Below are positions 1 through 8,272 of a stretch of DNA of 64,000 nt, in pieces. The notes under the pieces were generated by a model. The model did no database searches. It was not told where the DNA came from and was given only the letters and a program-made list of their open reading frames with translations. Origin of the DNA: Paenibacillus sp. UNC499MF. GTDB lineage: Bacteria; Bacillota; Bacilli; Paenibacillales; NBRC-103111. Where the stretch lies: positions 124,001-188,000 of the forward strand of contig NZ_FNVF01000006.1 of assembly GCF_900107975.1 (NCBI RefSeq), given 5' to 3'. Position 1 is the stretch's first letter; the number at the start of each line of letters is the position of its first letter. A program made the position numbers and the translations under genes.

Positions 1-450
1 GTCGATGTGAAAGAGGACGGAAGCAAGCGCGTGTCGGCGGAGCTGGACGGTGCTCAGCTGCCCGCAGTCGTTCAGGCGATTGCGCCGATCGTCATAAAGC
101 AGGCATCCAGGGAGCACGGAGAGCCGGAGAAGAAAACCGACACGGCGGACACCCCGCTGGGCAAAGGGTTTCTGAAGGATGCCGCTCCCGAGCTGACCGG
201 CGATATACGCCTGGAGAAGGTGGCCGTTAACGCGACGATCAGCCCGTCGAACTATATCCGGCATCAGGAAGCGGAGCTGACTATATCCGGCAAAGACGCC
301 GGGGGTCAGGCTCATCAGGTTGTCGTGCATCTGCAGGCGGATCTGTCCGGTTATGACAGCACTACACCGGATACGGTGGATCTGACCGGCAAAAACGTTC
401 AGCCGATACAGTCCGAGCACCGGAACAAGCGGCAGGGGAATAACGGCTGA
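1..450 (+). CDS. C-terminal part of an unrecognised protein (5' end outside window)
   Basis: The reading frame is open from the first base and stops at 448-450, so only the last 149 residues are visible. I do not recognise the family. The fragment is hydrophilic and has no membrane segment. It contains an Ala/Ile-rich helix-like stretch (LPAVVQAIAPIVIKQAS), followed by a charged linker and a part that alternates like beta strands, with several Thr/Asp-rich turns. It lies 90 bp upstream of an ABC transporter pair on the same strand, so it may be the upstream gene of that operon, but nothing in the sequence proves a shared function. Confidence 0.6.
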   Translation, partial: VDVKEDGSKRVSAELDGAQLPAVVQAIAPIVIKQASREHGEPEKKTDTADTPLGKGFLKDAAPELTGDIRLEKVAVNATISPSNYIRHQEAELTISGKDAGGQAHQVVVHLQADLSGYDSTTPDTVDLTGKNVQPIQSEHRNKRQGNNG

Positions 451-540
451 ACCAGCTCCATATAGCTTCGTCCGCAGCCGAAGGACGCGGGCAACCGGAC
501 GTCCTGCCGGCTGCCGGACGAGAAAGGAAGTGACGATACG

Positions 541-1281
541 ATGCAACCGATTCTGGAAGTCAGCGGCTTAACGAAGCTTTACCGCGGGAGCGGACGCGGA
601 ATCAGAGATGTCAGCCTGCGGCTGGAAGCCGGCGATGTCTACGGACTGCTTGGTCCTAACGGAGCCGGAAAGACAACGTTCCTCAAGCTGGTCACGGGGC
701 TGATCCGGGCCGACGGCGGCACGGTTACGCTGTTCGGCGTCGACAGGAGCCTGCATCACGAGCGGGCGATGGAGAATGTCGGCTGCATGATCGAATCGGC
801 CGACGTTCCCGATTTTCTGACGGCCTGGCAGTATCTCCGGCAGTCCGCACGCTTTTATCCGGAGTTGACGGGACAGCGGATGGAGGAGGTGCTGGATACT
901 GTCGGGCTGCTTCACGTCCGGCACGAGAAAATCAAGGGCTTCTCGGCAGGCATGAAACAAAAGCTGGCCTTGGCCGCCGCGGTCATGCCGGGACCCAAGC
1001 TTGTCCTGCTGGATGAGCCGACGAACGGTCTGGATATCGAGGGGATCGTGATGTTCCGCAGTCTCATCCGCAGGATGTCGGCGGAAGAAGGAACCTCGTT
1101 CCTTATTTCCAGCCATATGATCCACGAGCTTGAGCAGCTTTGCAGCCGGGCGGGAATTATGGCCGGCGGCAGCCTGAAGAGAGAAGGAGATGTTTGCGGC
1201 CTGGTGCCGGAAGGCGGGACGCTCGAAGACTTTTACATGACGGAAATCCGGGATAGGGGAGGCGAGCTTCAAGGTGCATAG
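541..1281 (+). CDS. ABC transporter ATP-binding protein (BcrA-like)
   Basis: This 246-residue protein is the ATPase of an ABC-2 type exporter. Walker A is GPNGAGKTT (about residues 38-46), the signature is FSAGMKQKLALA (about 138-149), Walker B is KLVLLDEPTNGLD (about 155-167), and the switch His follows in ISSHMIHEL. The single nucleotide-binding domain and the length fit the bacitracin/lantibiotic-type exporter ATPases. An AAAGGAAG ribosome site lies about 10 bases upstream of the ATG. The stop overlaps the start of the permease gene by 8 bases, which implies translational coupling. A two-component system follows, suggesting a regulated export or self-protection module. The substrate is unknown. 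Confidence 0.88.
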   Translation: MQPILEVSGLTKLYRGSGRGIRDVSLRLEAGDVYGLLGPNGAGKTTFLKLVTGLIRADGGTVTLFGVDRSLHHERAMENVGCMIESADVPDFLTAWQYLRQSARFYPELTGQRMEEVLDTVGLLHVRHEKIKGFSAGMKQKLALAAAVMPGPKLVLLDEPTNGLDIEGIVMFRSLIRRMSAEEGTSFLISSHMIHELEQLCSRAGIMAGGSLKREGDVCGLVPEGGTLEDFYMTEIRDRGGELQGA

Positions 1282-2020
1282 ATGGAAAGCGGGTTATGTG
1301 AACGAGCTTTATTTGCTGCTGTACCGGAAAAAAACCGGCATTTTCGGGGCGGTCTCCGTTCTGCTTCCCATTCTGTTTGCCGTCTCGTTACAGGCGCTCG
1401 AACCTTTACTGGGATCGCTGGCGCTCGGCGGCTCTTTTCCGGTCGGGATGCTGAGTTTCTACACGGCGTTGTGGATTCCGCTCTTTATTGTGACGCTTAC
1501 GGGCGACCAGTTTCCTCACGAATCCGCTTCAAAGACGCTTAAACTCGCTTTTCTGCGTCCCAGCACGCGCTTTCACGTATTTACCGCGAAGGCGGCCGCC
1601 CAGGGAACGGCCGTGGCGCTGCTGCTGATTCTGCTCTTTGCGGTCACGCTGCTTTGCGCGATGTTCGCGGGAACGCCGCTTGGCTTAGGCGAGGTCCTGG
1701 CAGCCGCCAAAGCATATGCCGCCGCGTTTGCCGCGATGACCGCCCTATCGGCCGTATTTGTTTTTGCCGCACAGTTTTTCAAAAGCGCCAGCGGATTCGT
1801 CGTTTTCGCTGTCGCTTTGTATGCGGCGGCCAAGCTGGCACCGTTCCTGCTCCAGTCGTTTCCCGCGTTCTCGCCGGTGTCTTACACGGATTGGCATCTG
1901 CTTTGGCTGAATGACGGGGTTCCGGCGGGAAGAAAGATGACGGCTTCATTGTTTCTGCTTTCAAGCAGCCTCTTGTTTTTTGCCCTCGGTTATTATAAAT
2001 TTGATCGAAAAGAAGTGTGA
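1274..2020 (+). CDS. ABC-2 type transporter permease
   Basis: This 248-residue membrane protein starts at a GTG inside the 3' end of the ATPase gene. I see about six hydrophobic segments (roughly residues 24-42, 55-77, 108-130, 148-168, 172-190 and 224-242), with a soluble loop after the second, typical of a single-unit ABC-2 permease. It should form the membrane channel for the ATPase at 541-1281. A histidine kinase gene starts 15 bases downstream on the same strand, so the four genes up to 4197 probably form one operon. No residues reveal the substrate. Confidence 0.82.
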   Translation: MHRWKAGYVNELYLLLYRKKTGIFGAVSVLLPILFAVSLQALEPLLGSLALGGSFPVGMLSFYTALWIPLFIVTLTGDQFPHESASKTLKLAFLRPSTRFHVFTAKAAAQGTAVALLLILLFAVTLLCAMFAGTPLGLGEVLAAAKAYAAAFAAMTALSAVFVFAAQFFKSASGFVVFAVALYAAAKLAPFLLQSFPAFSPVSYTDWHLLWLNDGVPAGRKMTASLFLLSSSLLFFALGYYKFDRKEV

Positions 2021-2035
2021 ACGGGGAAAAAGCCT

Positions 2036-3514
2036 ATGTCTATCCGTTTCAAGCTGCTGCTTTCGTATGCCGCGATGCTCGTTATTCCGCTCGTTATGAT
2101 GCTCATAACGGCGATGCTTCTCGTCGTGGTGTTCCGCGGAGATTTGCAGTCGCTTAAAGACCAGTACGGTGAGGGTGAGGGCCGCTTCGAGAACCGCAGC
2201 GTCGAGCGGCTGCTCAAAGAAATAAAGCGCACCACGGAAGTTGACCCCGCCGCTTGGACAGACACGTCTTATCTGGCGGAAATCGACGGGGAGCTGCAGC
2301 AGAACCAATCCAATCTGATCCTACGCAAAGGCGAGGAAATTGTTTATGCGGCAGCCTCTTTTCCATATCCGCAGCTTCTTAAGAACCTGCCGGCATATGA
2401 AAGGCCGGGGCACGTGAAGATGTCCAGGCCCGAACGGATGGACAAACAGCTTGTCGAAGTTTTTCATGCGGATTTTAAATTTGAAGACGGGCAGAAAGGC
2501 AGCCTCTTCGTTGTGACGGCCGTAAGTCCGTTCGTCACGTTCGCCCGGAAGTTTTTCCCGATATTGTTTATCGCTTTAATCGTCATCCTCATTCTCACGC
2601 ATACGCTGCTTACCTATTTCGTGTCCCGGAGTATCATTAAACCGCTGAACACGCTGAAAGCCGCCATGAAGCGGATAGAGGCCGGAGATCTGGATTCCCG
2701 GGTCGTGCCGACGGGCAGAGATGAAATCGGCGAGCTCAGCGCAGCCTTTGAGCAGATGAGAGTGAAGCTTAAAGATTCTATCCAGACGCAGCTTCAATAT
2801 GAAGAAAACCGCAAAGAGCTTATCTCGAATATTTCCCACGATATCCGGACTCCGTTGACGGCGATACGGGGGTACGTGGAAGGGCTGGGGGACGGGATTG
2901 CGGATACCGAGGAGAAACGGGAGAAATACATCGGCATCATTACCTCCAAAGCGGAGGAGATGGATCACCTGATCGACGAGCTGTTTCTCTACTCGAAACT
3001 CGATTTAAACCGGGTGCCGTTCAATTTCGAAAGAGTCGATCTGTATGCGTTTATTGAAGATTTATCTTCGGAGCTGGAGTTCGAGCTCGGCAAGCAAGAC
3101 ATCCGGTATACGGCCGATATCAGGCTGAAACCCCACACGGAGCTGACAATTGACCGGGATAAAATCAAGCGTGTTTTCGTAAACATTGTCGACAACAGCG
3201 TCAAATACATGAATAAACCCGATAAACGGATCGGGCTGAAGGTTCTGGGAGCCGGGCAGGAAGTCCTTATCGAACTGACCGACAACGGCCGGGGCATTGA
3301 TGCCGAATCTCTTCCGCATATTTTCGAACGGTTTTACCGGGCCGACCCGTCGCGCAACAGCGATACCGGGGGCAGCGGCTTAGGGTTAGCCATTTCCAAG
3401 CAGATTATCGACGGCCACGGGGGCTCAATCGGGGCAAGCAGTCTGCCTGACGAGGGCAGCCGCATTACGATCATGCTTCCGATCCGGACGAATAAAGAGA
3501 GTGATGCCTTATGA
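2036..3514 (+). CDS. Sensor histidine kinase with HAMP domain
   Basis: This 492-residue membrane kinase has a first membrane helix near residues 7-32, an extracytoplasmic sensing region of about 130 residues, a second helix near 178-200 and a HAMP linker (200-252). A HisKA dimerisation region follows with the phospho-acceptor His268 in ISHDIRTPL. The ATPase domain shows an N box (NIVDNSVKYM), G1 (TDNGRGI), F box (FERFYR) and G2 (GGSGLGLAI), so it should be active. The large sensing loop sets it apart from BceS-type kinases, whose loop is very short. The stop overlaps the regulator start as ATGA, coupling the two partners. The signal is unknown. Confidence 0.92.
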   Translation: MSIRFKLLLSYAAMLVIPLVMMLITAMLLVVVFRGDLQSLKDQYGEGEGRFENRSVERLLKEIKRTTEVDPAAWTDTSYLAEIDGELQQNQSNLILRKGEEIVYAAASFPYPQLLKNLPAYERPGHVKMSRPERMDKQLVEVFHADFKFEDGQKGSLFVVTAVSPFVTFARKFFPILFIALIVILILTHTLLTYFVSRSIIKPLNTLKAAMKRIEAGDLDSRVVPTGRDEIGELSAAFEQMRVKLKDSIQTQLQYEENRKELISNISHDIRTPLTAIRGYVEGLGDGIADTEEKREKYIGIITSKAEEMDHLIDELFLYSKLDLNRVPFNFERVDLYAFIEDLSSELEFELGKQDIRYTADIRLKPHTELTIDRDKIKRVFVNIVDNSVKYMNKPDKRIGLKVLGAGQEVLIELTDNGRGIDAESLPHIFERFYRADPSRNSDTGGSGLGLAISKQIIDGHGGSIGASSLPDEGSRITIMLPIRTNKESDAL

Positions 3515-4197
3515 AATCCATATTGATCGTGGAAGATGAGCGGCTTATAGCCGAGCTGCAGAGAGATTACCTGGAGGTTCACGGATTCCGGGTCGAAATC
3601 GCCGAGGACGGGGAGAAGGGGCTGCGTCTAGCTTTAACCGGAGAGTACGATTTGATCCTCCTGGATCTGATGATTCCCCGCATCGGCGGATTTGAGGTGT
3701 GCAGGAAAATCCGGGAAGAAAGAGACATTCCGATCCTGATGGTTACAGCCAAAAAAGAAGACATCGACATTATCCGGGGGCTGGGACTCGGTGCGGACGA
3801 TTACATCACGAAGCCCTTCAAGCCCGCGGAGCTCGTCGCCAGGGTGAAAGCGCATCTGGCCCGTTACGAGCGGCTGATCGGCCCCTCGAGAAAGAAAGAG
3901 GAGGTTTCCATCCGGGAGCTTGTGATCCATTCTGATTCCCGCAGGGTTTTTCTGCGCGGCCGTGAAATTACGCTCACTACGAAGGAGTTCGATCTTCTCT
4001 CGTTTCTCGCGCGCAACCCTAACCGGGTGTTCAGCAAAGATCATCTTTTCGAAAAATTGTGGGGTATGAATTCACTCGGCGATTCTCAGACGGTTACGGT
4101 CCATATCCGAAAACTGCGGGAAAAAATCGAGCTCGACTCCTCGAACTCGGAGTATATCGAAACCGTTTGGGGAGCGGGCTACCGCTTCCGCCTATGA
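3511..4197 (+). CDS. OmpR/PhoB-family response regulator
   Basis: This 228-residue protein has an N-terminal receiver domain with acidic pocket E8/D9, phospho-acceptor Asp52 (LLDLMIP), Thr79 (VTA) and Lys101 (YITKPF). The C-terminal winged-helix DNA-binding domain carries the typical LTTKEFDLL and TVTVHIRKLREKIE segments and ends in the usual GAGYRF. It is the partner of the kinase at 2036-3514, from which it is translated in an ATGA overlap. Likely targets are the upstream ABC genes, although I found no clear direct-repeat operator in front of them. A hairpin terminator follows the stop. Confidence 0.93.
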   Translation: MKSILIVEDERLIAELQRDYLEVHGFRVEIAEDGEKGLRLALTGEYDLILLDLMIPRIGGFEVCRKIREERDIPILMVTAKKEDIDIIRGLGLGADDYITKPFKPAELVARVKAHLARYERLIGPSRKKEEVSIRELVIHSDSRRVFLRGREITLTTKEFDLLSFLARNPNRVFSKDHLFEKLWGMNSLGDSQTVTVHIRKLREKIELDSSNSEYIETVWGAGYRFRL

Positions 4198-4212
4198 AGC
4201 GGGAAGCAAGTA

Positions 4213-4242
4213 CAGCAGGCGGGGCTGCGGCCCTGCTTTTTG
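4213..4242 (+). terminator. Probable rho-independent terminator after the two-component system
   Basis: A G+C-rich hairpin (AGCAGG at 4214-4219 pairing with CCTGCT at 4232-4237) is followed by a T run, 17 bases after the regulator stop codon. Confidence 0.6.
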
Positions 4243-4350
4243 TTTTCCGGAGAAAGCCGCCGGACTGGCTTCCACTCTTTTCTTTGTACGCCCCTACTCA
4301 CTATGAAAATGTTCCGGGGAAATTACCGGGCGATCAAAAAAAGAAACCTT

Positions 4351-4375
4351 GTTTCAAAAAATTGGCCAAGGGTAA
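4351..4375 (+). promoter_or_regulatory. Sigma-B-type promoter for the KGG stress gene
   Basis: GTTTCA (4351-4356) and GGGTAA (4370-4375) are 13 bases apart. This closely matches the Bacillus general-stress consensus GTTTAA-N13/14-GGGTAT. It lies 64 bases upstream of a GsiB-like gene, and gsiB is a classic sigma-B target in Bacillus subtilis. Whether this organism has a functional sigma B cannot be seen here. Confidence 0.55.
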
Positions 4376-4438
4376 ATAAGACATAGGCAACGCCACAACG
4401 CCAAAAAATAATTCAATACCTATAAGGAGTGATTCAAA

Positions 4439-4741
4439 ATGGCACGTAATGATGACAACAAAATGAGCCGTGAAGAAGCAGGACGTATGGGTGGAGAAGC
4501 AACCTCCAAGAACCATGATAAAGACTTTTATCAGGAAATTGGTGAAAAAGGCGGAGAAGCAACTTCCAAGAACCACGATAAAGAATTTTATCAGGAAATC
4601 GGTCAAAAAGGCGGAGAAGCCCGCGGAAACAATGGAAACAGCGGGAATGGCGGCAACAGCGGCGGCGACGGCAAAATGAGCCGTGAAGAAGCCGGACGCA
4701 AAGGCGGCGAAGCAAGAGCCCGCCAGCGTGACCGCGACTAA
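4439..4741 (+). CDS. KGG-repeat general stress protein (GsiB-like)
   Basis: This 100-residue, very hydrophilic protein is built of KGG-type repeats. The pieces are EAGRMGGEA, two near-identical 20-residue units (GGEATSKNHDK followed by FYQEIG) at 4490-4549 and 4550-4609, a Gly/Asn-rich spacer, and a final EAGRKGGEARARQRDRD. Repeats of this kind define the GsiB/Con-10 family, cytoplasmic proteins linked to desiccation, heat and general stress. Their molecular action is not settled; they are thought to behave as hydrophilins. The start is fixed by AAGGAG about 8 bases upstream of the ATG. A sigma-B-like promoter lies upstream and a strong terminator follows, so it is probably monocistronic. Confidence 0.9.
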   Translation: MARNDDNKMSREEAGRMGGEATSKNHDKDFYQEIGEKGGEATSKNHDKEFYQEIGQKGGEARGNNGNSGNGGNSGGDGKMSREEAGRKGGEARARQRDRD

Positions 4742-4792
4742 TCGTAAGTCAGATCATCGGACAAGCCAAGATCCCTATCACATAAGCTATGG

Positions 4793-4825
4793 AAAAAGCC
4801 CGCCGGAATCCCGGCGGGCTTTTTA
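4793..4825 (+). terminator. Rho-independent terminator
   Basis: The perfect stem GCCCGCCGG / CCGGCGGGC is flanked by A and T runs and closes the KGG gene. The A-rich 5' side means it could work in both directions. Confidence 0.9.
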
Positions 4826-4866
4826 ATTATAGTTAACCTTACCCTTTCTTTTTGGCGGCGGCCGTA

Positions 4867-4872
4867 TATAAT
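4867..4872 (+). promoter_or_regulatory. Candidate -10 box for the MFS leader transcript
   Basis: A perfect TATAAT lies about 35 bases upstream of the leader ORF start. I see no good -35 hexamer at the usual spacing, so the call rests on the -10 match and the position after a terminator. Confidence 0.45.
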
Positions 4873-4901
4873 TAAAGCAATCAAATCAGGAGGTGTCGTT
4901 C

Positions 4902-5000
4902 ATGCAACAAACTCAAATGAAAACCCCGCGAAGAAAAGAACAACTAACCAAAAAAGTGGGGAAGACGGCACGTACGGAAAGCTTGCCGGTGAGCGGATAA
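4902..5000 (+). CDS. Short basic leader peptide (32 aa) upstream of an MFS efflux gene
   Basis: An ATG with an excellent AGGAGGTG site (4888-4895) opens a 32-codon frame ending at TAA 4998-5000. The peptide is rich in Lys, Arg, Thr and Gln and has no hydrophobic segment. It ends 48 bases before the MFS start. Its last third (codons 21-24) overlaps the left arm of an 11-bp inverted repeat whose right arm is shared with a second hairpin covering the MFS ribosome site. This suggests a regulatory leader rather than a protein with its own role, but a small basic protein cannot be excluded. Confidence 0.55.
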   Translation: MQQTQMKTPRRKEQLTKKVGKTARTESLPVSG

Positions 5001-5042
5001 GCAGATACAAAACGTGACGTGCCGTCTGCCTGAAAGGCGGAC
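4963..5042 (+). promoter_or_regulatory. Possible attenuator: two mutually exclusive hairpins before the MFS gene
   Basis: AGACGGCACGT (4963-4973) is a perfect inverted repeat of ACGTGCCGTCT (5017-5027). GTCTGCC (5024-5030) can instead pair with GGCGGAC (5036-5042), giving seven pairs with one G-U around the loop TGAAA and burying the MFS ribosome site (AAAGGCGG). The two structures share bases 5024-5027, so only one can form at a time. The left arm lies within the leader ORF. This is the usual logic of translational attenuation of drug-efflux genes; the function is inferred. Confidence 0.45.
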
Positions 5043-5048
5043 CGATTC

Positions 5049-6290
5049 ATGAATGCACACGCGTCACAAGTTTATTTAAGATTAAAATTCGGATTGGCAC
5101 TGGCCAACAGTGTCATGTTTACCACCTATGCGGTGTATTTTATCCAGACGCTGGGTCTGACACCGCTGGAACTTCTGCTTGTCGGAACCGTATTGGAGCT
5201 GACTGTGCTCCTGTTCGAAGGTATTACAGGTGTCGTGGCGGATACGTACGGCCGCAGAAAATCAGTCATCCTCGGGATGTTCGTGATGAGCGGCAGCTTC
5301 TTTTTAGAGGGCAGCGTGGTAGGAGCCGGCGCGGCCGTGCCCGTTATCTCGTTGTTTGTCTGGGTGCTTATTTCCGAAGCGATCCGCGGATTCGGGGAAA
5401 CGTTCCTCAGCGGCGCGGATACCGCATGGTTTGTGGATGAGATCGGCGAAGAACATGCGGGGCCTGTCTTTATGCGTGCGAAAAGATGGACGCTGACTGC
5501 GGCGCTATTGGGAATCGGAATCAGCGTGGGACTATCTACGCTGGCCACGAACCTGCCGTTTCTGGCTGGCGGCCTCTTGTATGCGGTCTTGGGTGTCTAC
5601 CTTCTGCTGGATATGAAGGAGACCAAGTTCGTCCGTCAAGAGAGGGCGCCGGGAACGGGACTTTGGACCGAACTCAAGTCTACCTGGCTTGCCGGTGCAC
5701 GGGAAATTTCCTCCCGGCCCATCCTGCTGATGATTCTGGCGGTGACCGTATTCAGCGGGGCGGCATCCGAAGGCTATGACCGGCTTTGGGAAGCACATCT
5801 CTTGAAGGAGATTACGTTTCCGGCCGAACTGCCTTTGTCCGCCGCACTCTGGTTCGGACTTATCTCCGTTCTGACGATCCTGCTGAGTATGCTCGCGATG
5901 TGGATCGCCGAGAAGCGGCTGAATACGACCGATGAACGTGTCGTATTCAAAAGCATGTTCGTGCTGACGGCGCTGCGGATCGCGGCCGTTCTCTCGTTCG
6001 CCTTCTCGCCGAATTTCGGCTGGGCTCTGGTCTCCCTGCTCGCCGTAGGAGTCATCGGAACGCTGAGCGCCCCGCTCTTCGAGACTTGGCTCAATCTCAA
6101 CATCGAGAGCCGGTCGAGGGCGACGGTGCTTTCCATGATGAGCCAATCCGATGCGCTCGGCCAGACCGCAGGCGGTCCGTTCGTCGGCTGGATCGGCAGC
6201 CGGCTGTCCGTCCGGGCGTCGCTGACGACCGCGGCGGTGCTGCTGCTGCCCATCCTGCTCGTATTCGGACGCGTATTGCGAAGACGATAG
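5049..6290 (+). CDS. MFS efflux transporter (DHA3-like)
   Basis: This 413-residue protein has about twelve hydrophobic segments. The loop between helices 2 and 3 carries the MFS motif A (GVVADTYGRRKSVI, about residues 59-72), and FETWLNLNIESRSRAT marks the late cytoplasmic loop. The overall pattern resembles proton-driven drug efflux proteins of the DHA3 group (macrolide or tetracycline exporters). It is preceded by a short leader ORF with competing hairpins, which would suit drug-inducible expression, and is closed by a strong terminator. The ribosome site is weak (AAAGGCGG). The substrate cannot be read from the sequence; distance makes a role in exporting the lipopeptide from 14831-55029 unlikely. 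Confidence 0.82.
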   Translation: MNAHASQVYLRLKFGLALANSVMFTTYAVYFIQTLGLTPLELLLVGTVLELTVLLFEGITGVVADTYGRRKSVILGMFVMSGSFFLEGSVVGAGAAVPVISLFVWVLISEAIRGFGETFLSGADTAWFVDEIGEEHAGPVFMRAKRWTLTAALLGIGISVGLSTLATNLPFLAGGLLYAVLGVYLLLDMKETKFVRQERAPGTGLWTELKSTWLAGAREISSRPILLMILAVTVFSGAASEGYDRLWEAHLLKEITFPAELPLSAALWFGLISVLTILLSMLAMWIAEKRLNTTDERVVFKSMFVLTALRIAAVLSFAFSPNFGWALVSLLAVGVIGTLSAPLFETWLNLNIESRSRATVLSMMSQSDALGQTAGGPFVGWIGSRLSVRASLTTAAVLLLPILLVFGRVLRRR

Positions 6291-6310
6291 CGCCGCCGCT
6301 TTAAACGGGA

Positions 6311-6340
6311 AAACCTATGTCCATGGGACATAGGTTTTTT
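6311..6340 (+). terminator. Rho-independent terminator
   Basis: A perfect 12-bp stem (AAACCTATGTCC / GGACATAGGTTT) with a 3-base loop is followed by T residues, just after the MFS gene. Confidence 0.92.
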
Positions 6341-6459
6341 TAGCCGGATTTGCGGGTGCACTCTTACGAGAGAGTCATTCTCATGATGAAGGGTCATACT
6401 GACTAAAGAAGGAAGCTCCCGGTTCTCTTCGCTCCTTCTCAATTTCTATCCCCGAAAGT

Positions 6460-7356
6460 TTACCGCCGCCTGTTAAGCCGCATTTTGAGCCGGTTAACGA
6501 AAAGATGAGCGGCTTGCGAATAGGGCTGCTCCTTGGGATGAACGCACCATAGGTAGGAGGGCCGCTCGCCGGGAAGTTCCGCGTTCACCATCACGATATC
6601 GCCGTTTTCGTAGTCGGGGTTTCCGTAAAACGTATAATCCGTTCCGAGCGTAACGGCGATTCCCTCCCGGACGGCTTTCAGGATCGCGTCGATATTGTTG
6701 CTCGTGAACAGAACGTTCACGGAATCGCCGAGCGTGGCGATAAAGCGGGCAATATACTCGTCATGGTAAAGCACAAGCTGATGAGCGGCCAACCGGTCCA
6801 GCGGGATCGATTTAGCCGAGGCCAGGGCGGAATGCCTGCTTACGCCGACGACCATGCGTCCTTCGACAAGCGGTTCGGCATGCAGGCAGGCGTTTTTTTC
6901 CAGAATCGTATCCGGGAACAAAATAAATCCGATATCGACCCGGTTATGGCGTACGTCTTCGATAATTTCTTTGGTGCCCTTCTCGATCATTTCCAGCCGG
7001 ATACCGGGAAAATCTTTTTTGAGTTCCGTCAGCGTATCGACGAGCAGAGAGACGGGGCCCGGAATCGTAGCCACGCGAAGCCGCGCGTTTTGCAGCTTTC
7101 CGTAGCTGTTCGCTTCCGCTTGCAGCTGATGGACCTGGCTTAGAATGGCCGACGCTTTACCGAGAATCAGTTGTCCTTCCGCTGTCGGAGCCGCTCCCGT
7201 ACGCGACCGGTTGAAAATGCGCACGCCGAGCTCCTTTTCCAGGAAAGATATCGAGCGGCTGATTCCCGCAACCGTCATATGCTTATTTTGCGCAGCCTGG
7301 GTCAACGTTCCCGCCCGGGCTACTTCCACGATGAATTCGAGCTGTTCCAGGTTCAT
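6460..7356 (-). CDS. LysR-family transcriptional regulator
   Basis: This 298-residue protein begins with the LysR helix-turn-helix: LEQLEFIVEVARAGTLTQAA leads into GISRSISFLEKELGVRIFNR. A two-lobe periplasmic-binding-like effector domain follows (about residues 90-290). It is transcribed away from a short-chain dehydrogenase gene at 7520, the classic LysR arrangement, so that gene is the likely target. The intergenic region holds a palindrome with T-N11-A geometry (7375-7389) close to its own start, consistent with autoregulation. The effector molecule is unknown. Confidence 0.92.
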   Translation of the reverse strand: MNLEQLEFIVEVARAGTLTQAAQNKHMTVAGISRSISFLEKELGVRIFNRSRTGAAPTAEGQLILGKASAILSQVHQLQAEANSYGKLQNARLRVATIPGPVSLLVDTLTELKKDFPGIRLEMIEKGTKEIIEDVRHNRVDIGFILFPDTILEKNACLHAEPLVEGRMVVGVSRHSALASAKSIPLDRLAAHQLVLYHDEYIARFIATLGDSVNVLFTSNNIDAILKAVREGIAVTLGTDYTFYGNPDYENGDIVMVNAELPGERPSYLWCVHPKEQPYSQAAHLFVNRLKMRLNRRR

Positions 7357-7374
7357 TATGTCGACTCCTTGGTA

Positions 7375-7389
7375 TTAACTTTAAGTTAA
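7375..7389. promoter_or_regulatory. Palindromic LysR-type operator
   Basis: TTAACTT-T-AAGTTAA is a perfect 7-bp inverted repeat around one base and contains the T-N11-A pattern of LysR binding sites. It lies between the divergent LysR (ends 7356) and dehydrogenase (starts 7520) genes, 19 bases in front of the LysR start codon. Confidence 0.6.
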
Positions 7390-7519
7390 GGTTAGTTAAT
7401 TAATCTGAAATATAATTAATCTTGAGTATATGATACGATCTAATCAAGGTCAATGTGTGACAAAGCGCACACCACTCACAGATCAATCCAGATGAGACAT
7501 TTTTGGAGGCGGAACTTAT

Positions 7520-8272
7520 ATGACAACCACACAACGTGTAGCAGTAATCACAGGCGGAGCAAGCGGAATCGGCCGTCAAGCTTGTTTAAAATTCGCCCGC
7601 AAAGGCGACCGGGTCGTCGTAGCGGATTTCAATGAAGAGAGCGGAATTGAAACCGTGGAGCTCATTAAAAAAGAAGGCGGAGAGGCGGTATTCTTCAAAG
7701 TCGACGTTTCCAGTCAGGAAAGCGTACAGGCTCTCGTAGATGAAGCGGTTGCCAAGTACGGACGGATCGACGTGATGTTTAACAATGCCGGAATCGGCGG
7801 TGCCGGACCCGTTTTGACTCAGAACATGGACTTGTATCACAAAACGATCGCCGTCAACCAGCACGGAGTCGCTTACGGTATCATGGCCGCAGGCAGCAAA
7901 ATGAAAGAGCTCGGCATTAAAGGGGTCATCATCAACACCGCTTCGGTGTTCGGATTCCTCGCTTCTCCCGGAACCTTCGCATACCACGCAACCAAAGGGG
8001 CCGTGATCATGATGTCCAAATCGGCGGCACTTGAGCTTGCTCCTCACGGCATCCGCGTCATTGCGGTTGCACCGGGTGCGGTGGATACACCGATTATTCA
8101 AGGTTTTAAAGACAACGGCATGCTTGAAAGCATGAAAGCTAAAGTGATGGGCGGCGAGCTGACAAAGCCGGAAACTGTCGCAAACTCCGTCTACCTGCTT
8201 TCGCTCGAAGAAGCGGACGCCATCAACGGCAGTGTAGTCATGGTCGATCAAGGATACGCATCGTTTAAATAA
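7520..8272 (+). CDS. Short-chain dehydrogenase/reductase (SDR family)
   Basis: This 250-residue protein is a classical SDR oxidoreductase. The nucleotide site TGGASGIGR is at residues 11-19, the NNAG motif follows the fourth strand, and the catalytic Ser (NTAS), Tyr155 and Lys159 (YHATK) are in place. APGAVDTPI follows the sixth strand. Asp at the end of strand 2 (VVADFNEE) favours NAD(H) over NADP(H). GGAGGCGG lies about 10 bases before the ATG. It is divergent from a LysR regulator that probably controls it. The substrate cannot be assigned; many relatives are annotated as glucose or 3-oxoacyl dehydrogenases without proof. Confidence 0.9.
   Translation: MTTTQRVAVITGGASGIGRQACLKFARKGDRVVVADFNEESGIETVELIKKEGGEAVFFKVDVSSQESVQALVDEAVAKYGRIDVMFNNAGIGGAGPVLTQNMDLYHKTIAVNQHGVAYGIMAAGSKMKELGIKGVIINTASVFGFLASPGTFAYHATKGAVIMMSKSAALELAPHGIRVIAVAPGAVDTPIIQGFKDNGMLESMKAKVMGGELTKPETVANSVYLLSLEEADAINGSVVMVDQGYASFK

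Noticed and set aside
5049-6290. Lipopeptide exporter role for this MFS gene
   Set aside because: It is 8 kb away, has its own leader and terminator, and the operon carries its own MFS gene at 53743.
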